DNA from: Laterigemmans sp052161645
GTDB lineage: Bacteria; Planctomycetota; Planctomycetia; Pirellulales; Pirellulaceae
DNA length: 64,000 nt
NCBI GenBank assembly: GCA_052161645.1
Contig: CP197414.1
Reading direction: 5' to 3' (one strand)
A program made the translations under genes and the position numbers. The notes beneath the pieces are model-generated. The model was not told the origin of the DNA. It worked only from the letters and a program-made list of their open reading frames with translations, and did no database searches. Every line of letters begins with the position of its first letter. The stretch's first letter is position 1. Shown piece after piece: positions 16,434 to 25,533 of this stretch.

Positions 16434-17141
16434 ATGGCGACGATCCTAAAATCAAGACAACCGGAGGCTCCGCCGGAAGGTAAAGCGGCGGGCATGACAG
16501 GGTTGGCCGGTTTTAACTTGGATGACTTTGCTCAAGCGGGAGTGCGGCATCTAAAAGCGGTGGAGGCGGAGGCGGCTGCGATTTTGCAGCGGGCCCGTCA
16601 AGAGGCGGAGGCGATTCGCCAGCGGGCTGCGGAGGAAGGTCAAGCGACAGGTTACGCGGCCGGGATGGAAACGGCCGCCGAAGAAATTCGCCAGCAAGTC
16701 GCCGCTGAGGTCGCCGAGCGAATTCCGGCCATGGAGGCTGTGACGCAGCAAATCAGTGATATTCAAGAAGCTTACTTGAGCGAGTATCGCCGGTTGTTGG
16801 TCTCCACCGTGTTGGCCGCCACCGAGAGGTTGGTGCTGAGCCGGTTAGACCGCGAGCCCGAAATGATCGAGCGGTGGGCCGAGGTTGCTTTGACCGCTTC
16901 TAAAACAGCCAGTCGGTTAACGATCGCCGTGCATCCCGAAACGTTGGTCCAGCATGGTGAGATCTTCGAGCGTTTGCTGATCGCGCCGGGCATGCCCGAA
17001 GATTCAAGAATTGAACCCGATGAGTCGGTGGAGCCCAGCGGCGTGGTCGTGCGCTCCGAGGCGGGCGTGGTGGAAATGACGCTCAGCCGCCAGTTGGAGC
17101 GGTTGGATGCGATGTTACGCGGGGACCAGGCGCCATCATGA
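16434..17141 (+). CDS. fliH: Flagellar assembly protein FliH
   Basis: The 235-residue protein resembles FliH, the peripheral stalk-like regulator of the export ATPase FliI. An amphipathic region rich in Ala, Glu and Arg (about residues 40-100, with AAAILQRARQEAEAIRQRAA) predicts a long coiled coil, and the C-terminal part (LVSTVLAATERLVL, LTIAVHPETL) resembles the V-ATPase subunit E-like domain. Its last four bases overlap the fliI start (ATGA), so the two are translationally coupled. Confidence 0.88.
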   Translation: MATILKSRQPEAPPEGKAAGMTGLAGFNLDDFAQAGVRHLKAVEAEAAAILQRARQEAEAIRQRAAEEGQATGYAAGMETAAEEIRQQVAAEVAERIPAMEAVTQQISDIQEAYLSEYRRLLVSTVLAATERLVLSRLDREPEMIERWAEVALTASKTASRLTIAVHPETLVQHGEIFERLLIAPGMPEDSRIEPDESVEPSGVVVRSEAGVVEMTLSRQLERLDAMLRGDQAPS

Positions 17142-18556
17142 AATCAGCTGAAATAAAACCGCCCGCCGCCGCAGCAGCTCCCGCAGCAGTAGCTCCGTTG
17201 ACTTCAATTCGTTTGCCTCAACCGCCGCCGTTGCCTCAAGCTGAGCATTTGCGGCAGATCATGCACAACGGTCCGGTGGCTGGAATCCGCGGGCGAGTTG
17301 CCGCGGTCTCGGGGGCGGCGGTGGAAGTGGCCGGAATGTTAGCCGCTGTTGGTTCGGTCTGTCGCATTCACTCCGCCGGCAATCGGCAAGCGTTGGCTCA
17401 GGCGATTGGTTTTCGTGGTGAGCGGCTGTTGTTGGCGATGCTCGATGAGGCCCAAGGTTTGGCGGCGGGAGATCGTGTGGAGTTAATTTCCGACGGCATT
17501 ACCGTGGGCGTGGGGCCGGAATTATTGGGCCGGGTGGTGGACGCTTTGGGGCGTCCGATCGATCGCAAACCGTTACCCGAGGGTTTAGCCAGAACGCGCG
17601 TCGATGGTGCGGCTCCCAGCTCCCTCGACCGCCCAGCCATTCGCGAGCCGTTGGAGACGGGGGTTCGCGTGATTGATTCTTTGTTGACCTGTGGAGTCGG
17701 ACAACGGTTGGGAATTTTCGCCGGTTCGGGAGTTGGTAAGAGTTCATTGCTGGGGATGCTGACTCGCGGTTCCAACGCCGATGCGATCGTGATCGCGCTG
17801 GTCGGAGAGCGGGGCAGGGAAGTGCGCGAGTTTATCGATCACGCCTTGGGGCCCCAGGGGGTCAAGCGGAGTGTGTTGGTCGTCGCCACCAGTGACCAGC
17901 CCGCCACGCTGCGTCTGCAAGCGGCTTGGACCGCCACGGCGATTGCCGAATCACTTCGCGACGAAGGCAAGCATGTGCTGTTAATGGTCGATTCGGTCAC
18001 GCGGTTCGCGTTGGCCCAACGCGAATTGGGACTAGCCGCCGGAGAGCCACCCACGACGCGTGGTTATCCGCCCAGCGTGTTTGCTTTGCTACCACGCTTG
18101 GTCGAGCGTGCCGGTCGCACCGAACGTGGTTCGATCACCGCTTTCTATTCGGTCTTGGTCGAAGGCGACGACAATAACGAACCGATCGCTGACACGCTGC
18201 GAGGGTTGTTGGACGGCCACATCGTGCTGAGCCGAAAGCTGGCCTCCGAAGCACACTGGCCGGCGATCGATGTGTTGCAGAGCCTCAGCCGGCTGCAGAA
18301 TCAATTGGTGAAACCTGCCGAGCTGCAAGCCGCTGCCAGCCTGCGACGTTGGCTCGCGGAGTACGACAAGGCGGCCGATTTGATCGACATTGGCGCCTAT
18401 CGCCCGGGCGCTAATCCGGAACTTGATATGGCGGTGAAAATGCGACCGGCGATCCGCCAATTTTTGTCGCAGGATGTCCAACAGCGTCATCGGCTGGCCG
18501 AGACCCGCAAACAATTAGTGCAGTTGGCGGCCGGACAAATCGCCGGAGTGGCCTGA
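17138..18556 (+). CDS. fliI: Flagellum-specific ATPase FliI
   Basis: The 472-residue protein is a FliI/YscN-type ATPase of the flagellar export apparatus. It shows the Walker A loop GSGVGKSS at about 196-203, VIALVGERGREVREF, the Walker B strand VLLMVDSVTRFALAQRE, and the downstream GSITAFYSVLVEGDD with PIADTLRGLLDGHIVLSR. These are strongly conserved in the family. The first 40 residues are an Ala/Pro-rich extension. It overlaps fliH at its start and is followed after one base by fliJ. Confidence 0.97.
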   Translation: MKSAEIKPPAAAAAPAAVAPLTSIRLPQPPPLPQAEHLRQIMHNGPVAGIRGRVAAVSGAAVEVAGMLAAVGSVCRIHSAGNRQALAQAIGFRGERLLLAMLDEAQGLAAGDRVELISDGITVGVGPELLGRVVDALGRPIDRKPLPEGLARTRVDGAAPSSLDRPAIREPLETGVRVIDSLLTCGVGQRLGIFAGSGVGKSSLLGMLTRGSNADAIVIALVGERGREVREFIDHALGPQGVKRSVLVVATSDQPATLRLQAAWTATAIAESLRDEGKHVLLMVDSVTRFALAQRELGLAAGEPPTTRGYPPSVFALLPRLVERAGRTERGSITAFYSVLVEGDDNNEPIADTLRGLLDGHIVLSRKLASEAHWPAIDVLQSLSRLQNQLVKPAELQAAASLRRWLAEYDKAADLIDIGAYRPGANPELDMAVKMRPAIRQFLSQDVQQRHRLAETRKQLVQLAAGQIAGVA

Positions 18557-18557
18557 G

Positions 18558-19013
18558 ATGGCAAAGCGTTTTAAGTACCGATTCGAAGCTTTGCGCCGGT
18601 TGCACGAGCTGGCTCGGGATGAGGCTTTTCGGCGTCTGGCCGAAGCGCAACAGGCAGGTCAGGTGCTGCAGGATCGCTTGGCCGAACTGGAGCAACAGCG
18701 GCAAGCGGTGCGGCAGTCGACGGCGGGGCAGATGGTCGGCCAGATTTCGCTCGATGCGCTGCTCGACCAAGGCCGCTACGACGTTCACTTGGAGCTGCAA
18801 CAGCGGGAAATAAAGCAACAACTCGGACAAATTGAGGAAGAAATTGAGCGGCGGGCCCAACGCGTAACGCTTGCCGAGCAAGAGTATCGTAAGTTTGAGA
18901 AGCTCAAAGAGCACGCGCTGGAGGATTATGGGCAAGCACAATTGCGCGATCAACAAGCCCAGCTCGATGAAATCGCCTCGCAGCGTGCCGGACTTCACCA
19001 GGGAGACGCATGA
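18558..19013 (+). CDS. fliJ: Flagellar export protein FliJ
   Basis: The 151-residue protein is almost entirely helical and charged, with heptad-like spacing throughout (for example YRFEALRRLHELARDEAFRR and LAELEQQRQAVRQ), which is the FliJ coiled-coil pattern. FliJ sits in the centre of the FliI hexamer. Sequence signatures are weak in this family; the call relies on length, the KRFKYRFEALRRLHE N-terminus and position directly after fliI. Its stop overlaps the next start by four bases. Confidence 0.88.
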   Translation: MAKRFKYRFEALRRLHELARDEAFRRLAEAQQAGQVLQDRLAELEQQRQAVRQSTAGQMVGQISLDALLDQGRYDVHLELQQREIKQQLGQIEEEIERRAQRVTLAEQEYRKFEKLKEHALEDYGQAQLRDQQAQLDEIASQRAGLHQGDA

Positions 19014-19660
19014 TGATTTGGAAATTGATCGCCAGTTTCTGTGTGGCCACCGTCATTACCCAATGTTTGGTGTTGGGTGTGTTGGCATCGCGAGGTAATC
19101 TCGATGGTGATAAAGCGATCAAGATGGTCGCGTTGGCCAACGGGATTGATATCACCGGCGACCGCCTCAGCGAAATGTTGGAAGCTTCCAGGACAACTCC
19201 CACGCCGAGTTTCAATGAAATCCTTGATCAACGCGCCGAAACCGGGCTCGACATGGATCTCAAACTCAACGCCATCGCCGACTTTCACGAGCAAGTTCAA
19301 ACCATGCTCCAAGACTTGCAGAAAAGGCAGGAGCGGTTCGACCTCCGCCGCGATGCTTTCAATAACAAATTGGCTGAGCTGGATCAGGGGCTGCAAGACG
19401 CCGGCATGCGCGAACTGCAACGAACTTTGGAAGTCTTGCCCCCCGATCAGGCTAAGATTCAGCTCCTTAAAATCTTCGATGACGGAGAAATCGATACAGT
19501 CGTCAATATCACTCAAGGAATGAGTGCTGATAAAACGAAGAAGATACTGAGTGAATTCCAAACGCCGGAAGAGCAGGACAAGCTTGCGCAAATCCTTCGG
19601 CGGATTGGCGAAGGAGAACCAAAGAAGTCCTTGATTGAGGACGCCCGCCAAGACAACTGA
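19010..19660 (+). CDS. MotE-like flagellar protein (membrane anchor plus coiled coil)
   Basis: The 216-residue protein starts with one membrane segment (about residues 4-26, LIASFCVATVITQCLVLGVL), continues with a coiled-coil region (about 85-140) and ends in a small helical domain (PPDQAKIQLLKIFDDGEID to QDKLAQILRRIGEG) that resembles the MgtE-N/FliG-like fold of MotE proteins. The ATG at 19010 overlaps the fliJ stop; a second ATG follows at 19013. Its place between fliJ and fliK is where motE-like genes are often found in other bacteria. A role as chaperone or stabiliser of the stator is inferred from the family. Confidence 0.72.
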   Translation: MMIWKLIASFCVATVITQCLVLGVLASRGNLDGDKAIKMVALANGIDITGDRLSEMLEASRTTPTPSFNEILDQRAETGLDMDLKLNAIADFHEQVQTMLQDLQKRQERFDLRRDAFNNKLAELDQGLQDAGMRELQRTLEVLPPDQAKIQLLKIFDDGEIDTVVNITQGMSADKTKKILSEFQTPEEQDKLAQILRRIGEGEPKKSLIEDARQDN

Positions 19661-19746
19661 GGCTTGGCCAAGACGACGAACGCGTTGTCAGTCGGTGCCC
19701 AAATCATTAAGTAAGAGGGCTCAATCTGCAGGCCGGGGGGCCCAGC

Positions 19747-21540
19747 ATGAACATTAGCAATCGTGGCGACCAGCAATTTTCCGCTTCCGCTTCGCTGCCT
19801 GTGCAACGACCTGCCGCGTTGTCGCGGTGGCAGGTTCCAGCGGGCAAGCAGAGTTTGGGGGCCGGCGGCTTACAATTGACGCTGCCCGGCGGTGACCTGC
19901 TGGCAACCTTTGACGCCATCATGCAACAGAGACCACAAGAAGCTACCCAGCCCCGCCAACACGATCGCCTGCCGAGCGATGATCGCAACGCGGCGGTCGG
20001 TGCACCGCCAGCCGCGGATGCTGATCGCGAAGCGGGTTCGGAGGAGGATGCGGAGGTGGCGGAGTCGGCTGAGAAATCGCCGCAAAATGCGTTGGCAATG
20101 GACGAGCAATTGCTGCCTGGTCAACTCGATCAGGCCGCGGAGGAACTTGCTGCGGAGACTGAGGAGATTCCAACAGAGGAAGCCGATGAACAAGACTTAC
20201 TGGGTTTGCCCTTGGTGACGCAGGTGGAACCAGTCGTTATTTCGGAGGAGGTGGATGAGCCCGTCAACCCGGAGATCGCCGCGATTAACGGCGAGCCTAC
20301 TGCGCCGCTTGACGCGCAAACACAAGTCTTGACGGCGATTGAGCAACGCGAGGCCGCTGGCAAACGAGCTGCCGAAAACGAAGCTGCCGTCGAGGGTAAA
20401 GCTCAAGATGCGGCGGGCAAGGTCGTTGCAGGCCAGACACTGGGCGATGACGGTGCGGAAGAGCCTACCGCGATCGCCGGGGCCAAGCATCCGCGGGAAT
20501 CAGACGCTCCGGCAGAGGAGCTCGGTTGGCGGAGCGCGGTTACGACCGAGGCCGACGAATCATCGCGAACTCGCCGGCATTCGCGCCGCGGAGAACGTTC
20601 CTCGGCAGCCGCTCAACAGCAGCAAGCTGTGGACCAGCGGACTGAAGAACTCGATCCCAGGAACGCACAAGCTCGCGAGCTGGCCGCCGCCAACGCGGGT
20701 AAGAGCCTTGAAATTTCGGAGCTGCAAGGCGTAAATCCCACGGCTTGGCAAGGCGAGCTAGATGCCGGTTTGGCTGAAACGGTTGTGCCCCGCCCGGGTG
20801 CTGCGGCGGCGCTGCCAGTGCCGCCGGTTTCTCCGTTGCCCGCCAGCGGTTCCCAACTGTTCGGGGAGGCGACAAAGCAACGTGTGCAGGCTTCGGCGGC
20901 GGTTGGCGACGCGGCCCCCACGGGGGACTCCTCGCCGGGCGACTCGCGATTGAGCCTCGAAGCGGGCACGGAAAAACAAGCCGCTGCGGCGGGCAAGAAA
21001 GCGACCGCGGCGGAGGGGAGCGAGGCCAGCGGCAACTTGGATCGGATTCGCTTGGTGCAACGAGTCTCGCGGGCCTTTCAGCGGATTGGCCCCAGCGGTG
21101 GGCATGTTAATTTAATGCTGCATCCGGCCGAATTGGGCAGCGTGCAGCTGAACTTGAAAGTTGACGGTCGCAAGCTCGCAGCGTCCATCACCACCCAAAC
21201 CAGCGCGGCGATGGAAGTGCTCCGCGAACACTTGCCAGAGCTGCGGCAGCGGTTGGCCGACTTTGGCATGGAGCTGGAGCAGATTCACTTTGAGGTCGCC
21301 CGCGATGGCGAAGCGCACGAGCGAGGGGGCGATTTCCGGCAAGCGGGTGATTTCCAACAAGCGGGAGAGCAGCAGCGAAATGGGGCCGGCTGGCGGGAGC
21401 GGGCTGATCTGCGACGGCAACAAGCGGGGCAGGCCAGTGGTAACAATTCGGGAAGTCGGGCCGCCGGCTTGGGGGCCGGCGGCGATGTGGCCGGTCAGCG
21501 CTGGGCCGCCACCACGCCCGGTTTAGACTTGCGGCTGTGA
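19747..21540 (+). CDS. fliK: Flagellar hook-length control protein FliK
   Basis: The 597-residue protein has a long, low-complexity, acidic and Ala/Glu-rich N-terminal two thirds, probably disordered, as expected for the molecular ruler part of FliK. The C-terminal Flg_hook domain lies at about 435-520, with VNLMLHPAELGSVQLNLKVD followed by REHLPELRQRLADFGMELEQ. It ends in a Gly/Arg/Gln-rich tail. FliK sets hook length and switches export specificity. Position before flgD and flgE supports the call. Confidence 0.9.
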   Translation: MNISNRGDQQFSASASLPVQRPAALSRWQVPAGKQSLGAGGLQLTLPGGDLLATFDAIMQQRPQEATQPRQHDRLPSDDRNAAVGAPPAADADREAGSEEDAEVAESAEKSPQNALAMDEQLLPGQLDQAAEELAAETEEIPTEEADEQDLLGLPLVTQVEPVVISEEVDEPVNPEIAAINGEPTAPLDAQTQVLTAIEQREAAGKRAAENEAAVEGKAQDAAGKVVAGQTLGDDGAEEPTAIAGAKHPRESDAPAEELGWRSAVTTEADESSRTRRHSRRGERSSAAAQQQQAVDQRTEELDPRNAQARELAAANAGKSLEISELQGVNPTAWQGELDAGLAETVVPRPGAAAALPVPPVSPLPASGSQLFGEATKQRVQASAAVGDAAPTGDSSPGDSRLSLEAGTEKQAAAAGKKATAAEGSEASGNLDRIRLVQRVSRAFQRIGPSGGHVNLMLHPAELGSVQLNLKVDGRKLAASITTQTSAAMEVLREHLPELRQRLADFGMELEQIHFEVARDGEAHERGGDFRQAGDFQQAGEQQRNGAGWRERADLRRQQAGQASGNNSGSRAAGLGAGGDVAGQRWAATTPGLDLRL

Positions 21541-21718
21541 CGCATGCCGGCTGCCGGTGGAACGGAGTTGGCGAAACGTGCACGTTGCTGGGAGTCGGCC
21601 TGTTACCAGCAACGCGCCGAGCTGATTTCGCGAGCTGATTTCGCACTGGCTTCACTTGTTCACCAAAGCGTAAGATGCGGCGGTTGATACTTTTTTCTTA
21701 CTCTTCGGGTTCATTGCC

Positions 21719-22162
21719 ATGTCACGCATCGATTCGGCTACCACCTCGGCGCTAGCCAGCGGGCAGAGCACGACCAATCAGGTCGGTGACGGCTTTAATG
21801 ACTTGGAAATGGATTCGTTCATGCAGCTGTTGATCACGGAGATGCAGAATCAGGATCCGATGAATCCGATGGACAATTCGCAGATGATCGAGCAGATCGG
21901 TCAGATTCGTGAGATTGGTGCCACGAATTCGCTGACCGACTCGCTCACCGCTTTGACCTCCAACCAACAGCTCGTAACGGCTAGTAGTCTGATTGGTAAG
22001 AGTATTTCTGGTCTGAGTGAGCAGGGTGATGTAACCGGAGTGGTGGATCGGGTGACCGTCGAAGTTGATGAAAACGATCAGAATTCCCGAACCGTCAAAG
22101 TTCACGTGGGTGAAAGGACGATTGATATAGATAACATTCGTCAAATCAACACCGAGGACTGA
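21719..22162 (+). CDS. flgD: Flagellar hook-capping protein FlgD
   Basis: The 147-residue product has the conserved FlgD N-terminal region (MDSFMQLLITEMQNQDPMNP then MDNSQMIEQIGQI) needed for hook capping. The C-terminal part (LIGKSISG, GVVDRVTVEVDEN) is short, so the FNIII/tudor-like domain of longer FlgD proteins (about 220 residues) is reduced. The gene starts at ATG 21719, about 180 bp after fliK; that gap shows no gene. Confidence 0.93.
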   Translation: MSRIDSATTSALASGQSTTNQVGDGFNDLEMDSFMQLLITEMQNQDPMNPMDNSQMIEQIGQIREIGATNSLTDSLTALTSNQQLVTASSLIGKSISGLSEQGDVTGVVDRVTVEVDENDQNSRTVKVHVGERTIDIDNIRQINTED

Positions 22163-22229
22163 TGGCTGCGCGTCGCCAGCGGGAGATTCCCCTGAGCCGC
22201 GTGAGCCGCGGCAAATAGGGGCCTGATCG

Positions 22230-24671
22230 ATGGGTTTAGTATCGGCGCTGTCAACATCACTGACTGGATTGAACGCTGCGGAATCGCAGATTGACACCAT
22301 CGGCAACAATCTGGCAAACGCCCAGACCGTTGGTTTCAAAGCCTCGCGGACCGTTTTTTCCACGCAGTTGTTGCAGACCATGTCTTTGGGTTCTTCGCCC
22401 ACGGTGGACACCGGTGGCACAAACCCGCGGCAGGTGGGTCTGGGGGTACAGATTGCCGAAATTACTCCTGATTTTGGCCAGGGGACCATTCAGATCAGCA
22501 ACAGTGCCTCGGACTTGGCAATTCAAGGCGACGGCTTCTTCCAAGTCGCCGGACCGTCCGGCGAGCGTCTCTTCACGCGGAACGGCATTTTCAAGCTCAA
22601 CAGCGAGATGGAGTTTGTCAATTCGACTGGTCAGCGATTGCTGGGGTATGGCGTCGATGAGTTATTTCGCATCCAGCAGACGACTCTGAGACCTTTGACC
22701 GCGCCGATTGGATCGGAAAGCGTTGCCAAGGCAACCGATGAAGTGACTTTGGAGGGGACGCTGACTCCCGAGGGCGAAGTGGGGACGGTGGCCGAGGTCA
22801 TCGCGAGCGCCGTGTTGGGAGATTTCGCGGTGCCGCGTCCTGATGGAGCGGAAGTGTCGATCTCCAGTTCTCCGATTACCAGCGTCGCGGGTGTCACCGC
22901 CACCACGGCTGGCGCGGGAAGTTTGGCTGCCGGCGCTTATCAATATCGAATAGCGTTCCTGGACTCATCCGGAAACGAGGCGGTGCCGAGCACGGCCATC
23001 TCCGCCACGGTCGGTGCGGGTGGGCAAGTGACGTTGAACAATTTGCCCGCTGATCCCACAGCTGGTGATTACAGCTCGATCAATATTTATCGCACCGATG
23101 CTGGGGGAAACAATTTCTTCCTGCTCGACTCGGTCGCCGCGGGGGCCGCCAGTTATGTGGACGACGGCAGTACGCCGCTGACGACAACCGAATTGGATGC
23201 TTCGGTACTCAACGGTAATTACACCTACATGGTGACTTATCATCGCAACGGGGAGCCGGAGAGTCGCCCGAGCGTGTTGATTGGCCCGCAGAACATTGTC
23301 AATAGCCGCATTTCGCTGAAGGATTTTCCCGTGCCTCCGGTCCCGCCAGCAACTGGTGGATTTCCGGCGTATGATGAGATTCGCATCTACCGCAACTTGG
23401 CAAATGACCAAAACAATTTCTATTTGGTTGACACGGTCAGCCCTGATGAAACATTTACTGATAGTCGAACCGATGCCGAGATTGCCGACTTGAGCGTGCC
23501 CGGCAATCAGTTGGTTAACTTGGATGGTCCCACGATTAACAGTGGTTCGCGGTTGGTCGATGTTGTCAAGCGGGATGGGTTTAATTTTGAGAAGGTGTTC
23601 ACTGAGGGAACGTTGAATTATACGGGACAGAAGGGTGGCCGTTCGCTGGGAACGGGTTCGTTTACGGTCACCAGCACCACGACGGTGCAAGATTATATTG
23701 ACTTCATCGAATCCGCTTCGGGCATTCAAATTGCACAGGCTGATTCGGCAAACCCGATTCCGACTTCGGAAAATCGCATCCCGGGTGAGACGGGAAATTT
23801 GGTGCCCGGTGGCTACATTAGCAACGGTGCGATTCGGTTTGTCAGTAACAACGGTGAAGAAAACGCGTTGACCATTGATTTGACCGCTTTCCGCATGGAA
23901 GACGAATTGGGAAATGTGACGGTTCCGAACCTGGCCTTTGGCTCGGTTCAGAAGGCCGCGGGTACGAGTGCCGCGACGGATTTCTTGGTATATGACTCGT
24001 TGGGGGTGCCGATCAACGTTCGCGTCACGGCGGTGCTCGAAGAACGAACCGATTCAGCGTCCATCTATCGTTGGTACGCGGATAGCCCTGGCAACCAGCC
24101 ACTCTCTGGGCATGACATCTCGGTCGGCACGGGGCTGGTCCAGTTTGACGGCAATGGCAACTTTGTTTCCGCCACGAATTCGCGGATCAACGTTCAGCGG
24201 AACGATGTTCCCAGTGCCACACCGTTGCAGTTTGATCTCGATTTCTCCAGCGTCTCGGGCTTGGCGACCGCGGAGGCTTCCTTGGCGGCCACCCGTCAAG
24301 ATGGTTCCGCTCCCGGTATCCTCAACAGCTTTGTCGTGGGTGAGGATGGGCGGATTCGCGGTGTGTTCAGCAACGGGGTGACGCGTGACTTGGGGCAATT
24401 GGTTTTAGCCCGCTTTTCCAACCCGGTTGGTTTGGAGCAGCGTGGCAACAATCTCTACTCGCAAGGGATCAACAGCGGTTTGCCTGTGCAGGGTGGTCCG
24501 GGCGAGAATGGAATTGGCACGATCGTCGGCGGTGCCTTGGAACTTAGCAACACCGATATGGGACAAGACTTGGTTGATCTCGTCTTAGCCAGTACCCACT
24601 ATCGAAGTAACAGCCGAGTGATCACCGCCACTCAGCAGTTATTCGATGAACTGCTAAACATCCGCCGGTAA
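22230..24671 (+). CDS. flgE: Flagellar hook protein FlgE (enlarged)
   Basis: The 813-residue protein has the FlgE/rod N-terminus (LNAAESQIDTIGNNLANAQT then VGFKASRTVF) and the matching C-terminus (LELSNTDMGQDLVDLVLAST then HYRSNSRVITATQQLFDELL). It is about twice the length of E. coli FlgE (402). The extra length includes two similar beta-rich modules at about residues 213-325 and 326-425. Each has a GxYxYxxxxxxxxGxxxxxS strand and an IYR strand followed by F-x-L-V/D-x-V (INIYRTDAGGNNFFLLDSV and IRIYRNLANDQNNFYLVDTV). These look like tandem FN3/Ig-type domains placed on the outer surface of the hook. The start is ATG 22230. Confidence 0.93.
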   Translation: MGLVSALSTSLTGLNAAESQIDTIGNNLANAQTVGFKASRTVFSTQLLQTMSLGSSPTVDTGGTNPRQVGLGVQIAEITPDFGQGTIQISNSASDLAIQGDGFFQVAGPSGERLFTRNGIFKLNSEMEFVNSTGQRLLGYGVDELFRIQQTTLRPLTAPIGSESVAKATDEVTLEGTLTPEGEVGTVAEVIASAVLGDFAVPRPDGAEVSISSSPITSVAGVTATTAGAGSLAAGAYQYRIAFLDSSGNEAVPSTAISATVGAGGQVTLNNLPADPTAGDYSSINIYRTDAGGNNFFLLDSVAAGAASYVDDGSTPLTTTELDASVLNGNYTYMVTYHRNGEPESRPSVLIGPQNIVNSRISLKDFPVPPVPPATGGFPAYDEIRIYRNLANDQNNFYLVDTVSPDETFTDSRTDAEIADLSVPGNQLVNLDGPTINSGSRLVDVVKRDGFNFEKVFTEGTLNYTGQKGGRSLGTGSFTVTSTTTVQDYIDFIESASGIQIAQADSANPIPTSENRIPGETGNLVPGGYISNGAIRFVSNNGEENALTIDLTAFRMEDELGNVTVPNLAFGSVQKAAGTSAATDFLVYDSLGVPINVRVTAVLEERTDSASIYRWYADSPGNQPLSGHDISVGTGLVQFDGNGNFVSATNSRINVQRNDVPSATPLQFDLDFSSVSGLATAEASLAATRQDGSAPGILNSFVVGEDGRIRGVFSNGVTRDLGQLVLARFSNPVGLEQRGNNLYSQGINSGLPVQGGPGENGIGTIVGGALELSNTDMGQDLVDLVLASTHYRSNSRVITATQQLFDELLNIRR

Positions 24672-24711
24672 ACAACATTCGCCCATCAACAACATTCTTA
24701 GGTCCAGGTTG

Positions 24712-25461
24712 ATGCCAGCCCACATTGTGATCCCAGCTCGTTTGGCATCGACCCGTTTGCCTGAAAAGTTGTTGCTCCGTGCGGCGGGTAAGTCAGTGCT
24801 GCAGCATACCTATGAGGCCGCTTTGCGGTCCACACTCTGTCAGGGCGTGACCGTGGCGGTCGATGATCCGCGGCTGGCGCAAGAGGTTAGTGATTTTGGT
24901 GGGCAGGCGCTGTTGACCGATCCGCTGCATGCGAGCGGTACCGATCGCATTGCCGAAGTGGCCCGGGCGCTATCCACTGCGGATCCAATCATCAACGTGC
25001 AGGGGGACGAACCGGAAATTGACCCCGCCGCGATCGATCTGGTCGTCACGTTGTTGGAACAATTTCCAGAAGCCGCGATGGCGACGGTGGCCAGTCCGCT
25101 GCGCGAGGCCAGCCAGTTGTCCGACCCATCGTGTGTGAAAGTTGTGATGGGAGGGGTGCAGCGGGCGATCTATTTCAGCCGTGCCGCGGTCCCGCATGCT
25201 CGCGAAGGTGTCAGCGACGCGTTGCTCGCCGCGGAGCCACCCCACTACTGGCATCATTTGGGCCTCTATGCTTATCGGCGTGAATTTCTGCTCTGGTTTG
25301 CTAGCCAACCGCCCGGCCGTTTGGAGCAGTTAGAAAAACTGGAACAGCTGCGAGCCATCGAAGCGGGGCGAACGATCGTGGTCGGGCGAGTCGAATCGGC
25401 GGCGGCCGGAATCGATACCTTGGCCGATTTTGAGGCCTTTCGGGCTCGCGTCGAAGCTTAG
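24712..25461 (+). CDS. kdsB: 3-deoxy-manno-octulosonate cytidylyltransferase KdsB
   Basis: The 249-residue protein matches KdsB, which couples CTP to Kdo to make CMP-Kdo for lipopolysaccharide inner core. Diagnostic segments are VIPARLASTRLPEKLL, HASGTDRIAEVA, VQGDEPEIDP, CVKVVMGG and YFSRAAVP, followed by HHLGLYAYRREFL and the QLEKLEQLRA helix. A TTG at 24709 precedes the ATG at 24712. It starts 40 bp after flgE and lies 72 bp before pyrG, which makes the CTP it uses. Its presence supports Kdo in the envelope of this organism. Confidence 0.95.
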   Translation: MPAHIVIPARLASTRLPEKLLLRAAGKSVLQHTYEAALRSTLCQGVTVAVDDPRLAQEVSDFGGQALLTDPLHASGTDRIAEVARALSTADPIINVQGDEPEIDPAAIDLVVTLLEQFPEAAMATVASPLREASQLSDPSCVKVVMGGVQRAIYFSRAAVPHAREGVSDALLAAEPPHYWHHLGLYAYRREFLLWFASQPPGRLEQLEKLEQLRAIEAGRTIVVGRVESAAAGIDTLADFEAFRARVEA

Positions 25462-25533
25462 CAGCGATCCGAGTCCAGCTGTTTCTCAGAACAGGTCTAC
25501 CGGTCGAATCGATGCGCGGTATGATTCGCTCCC

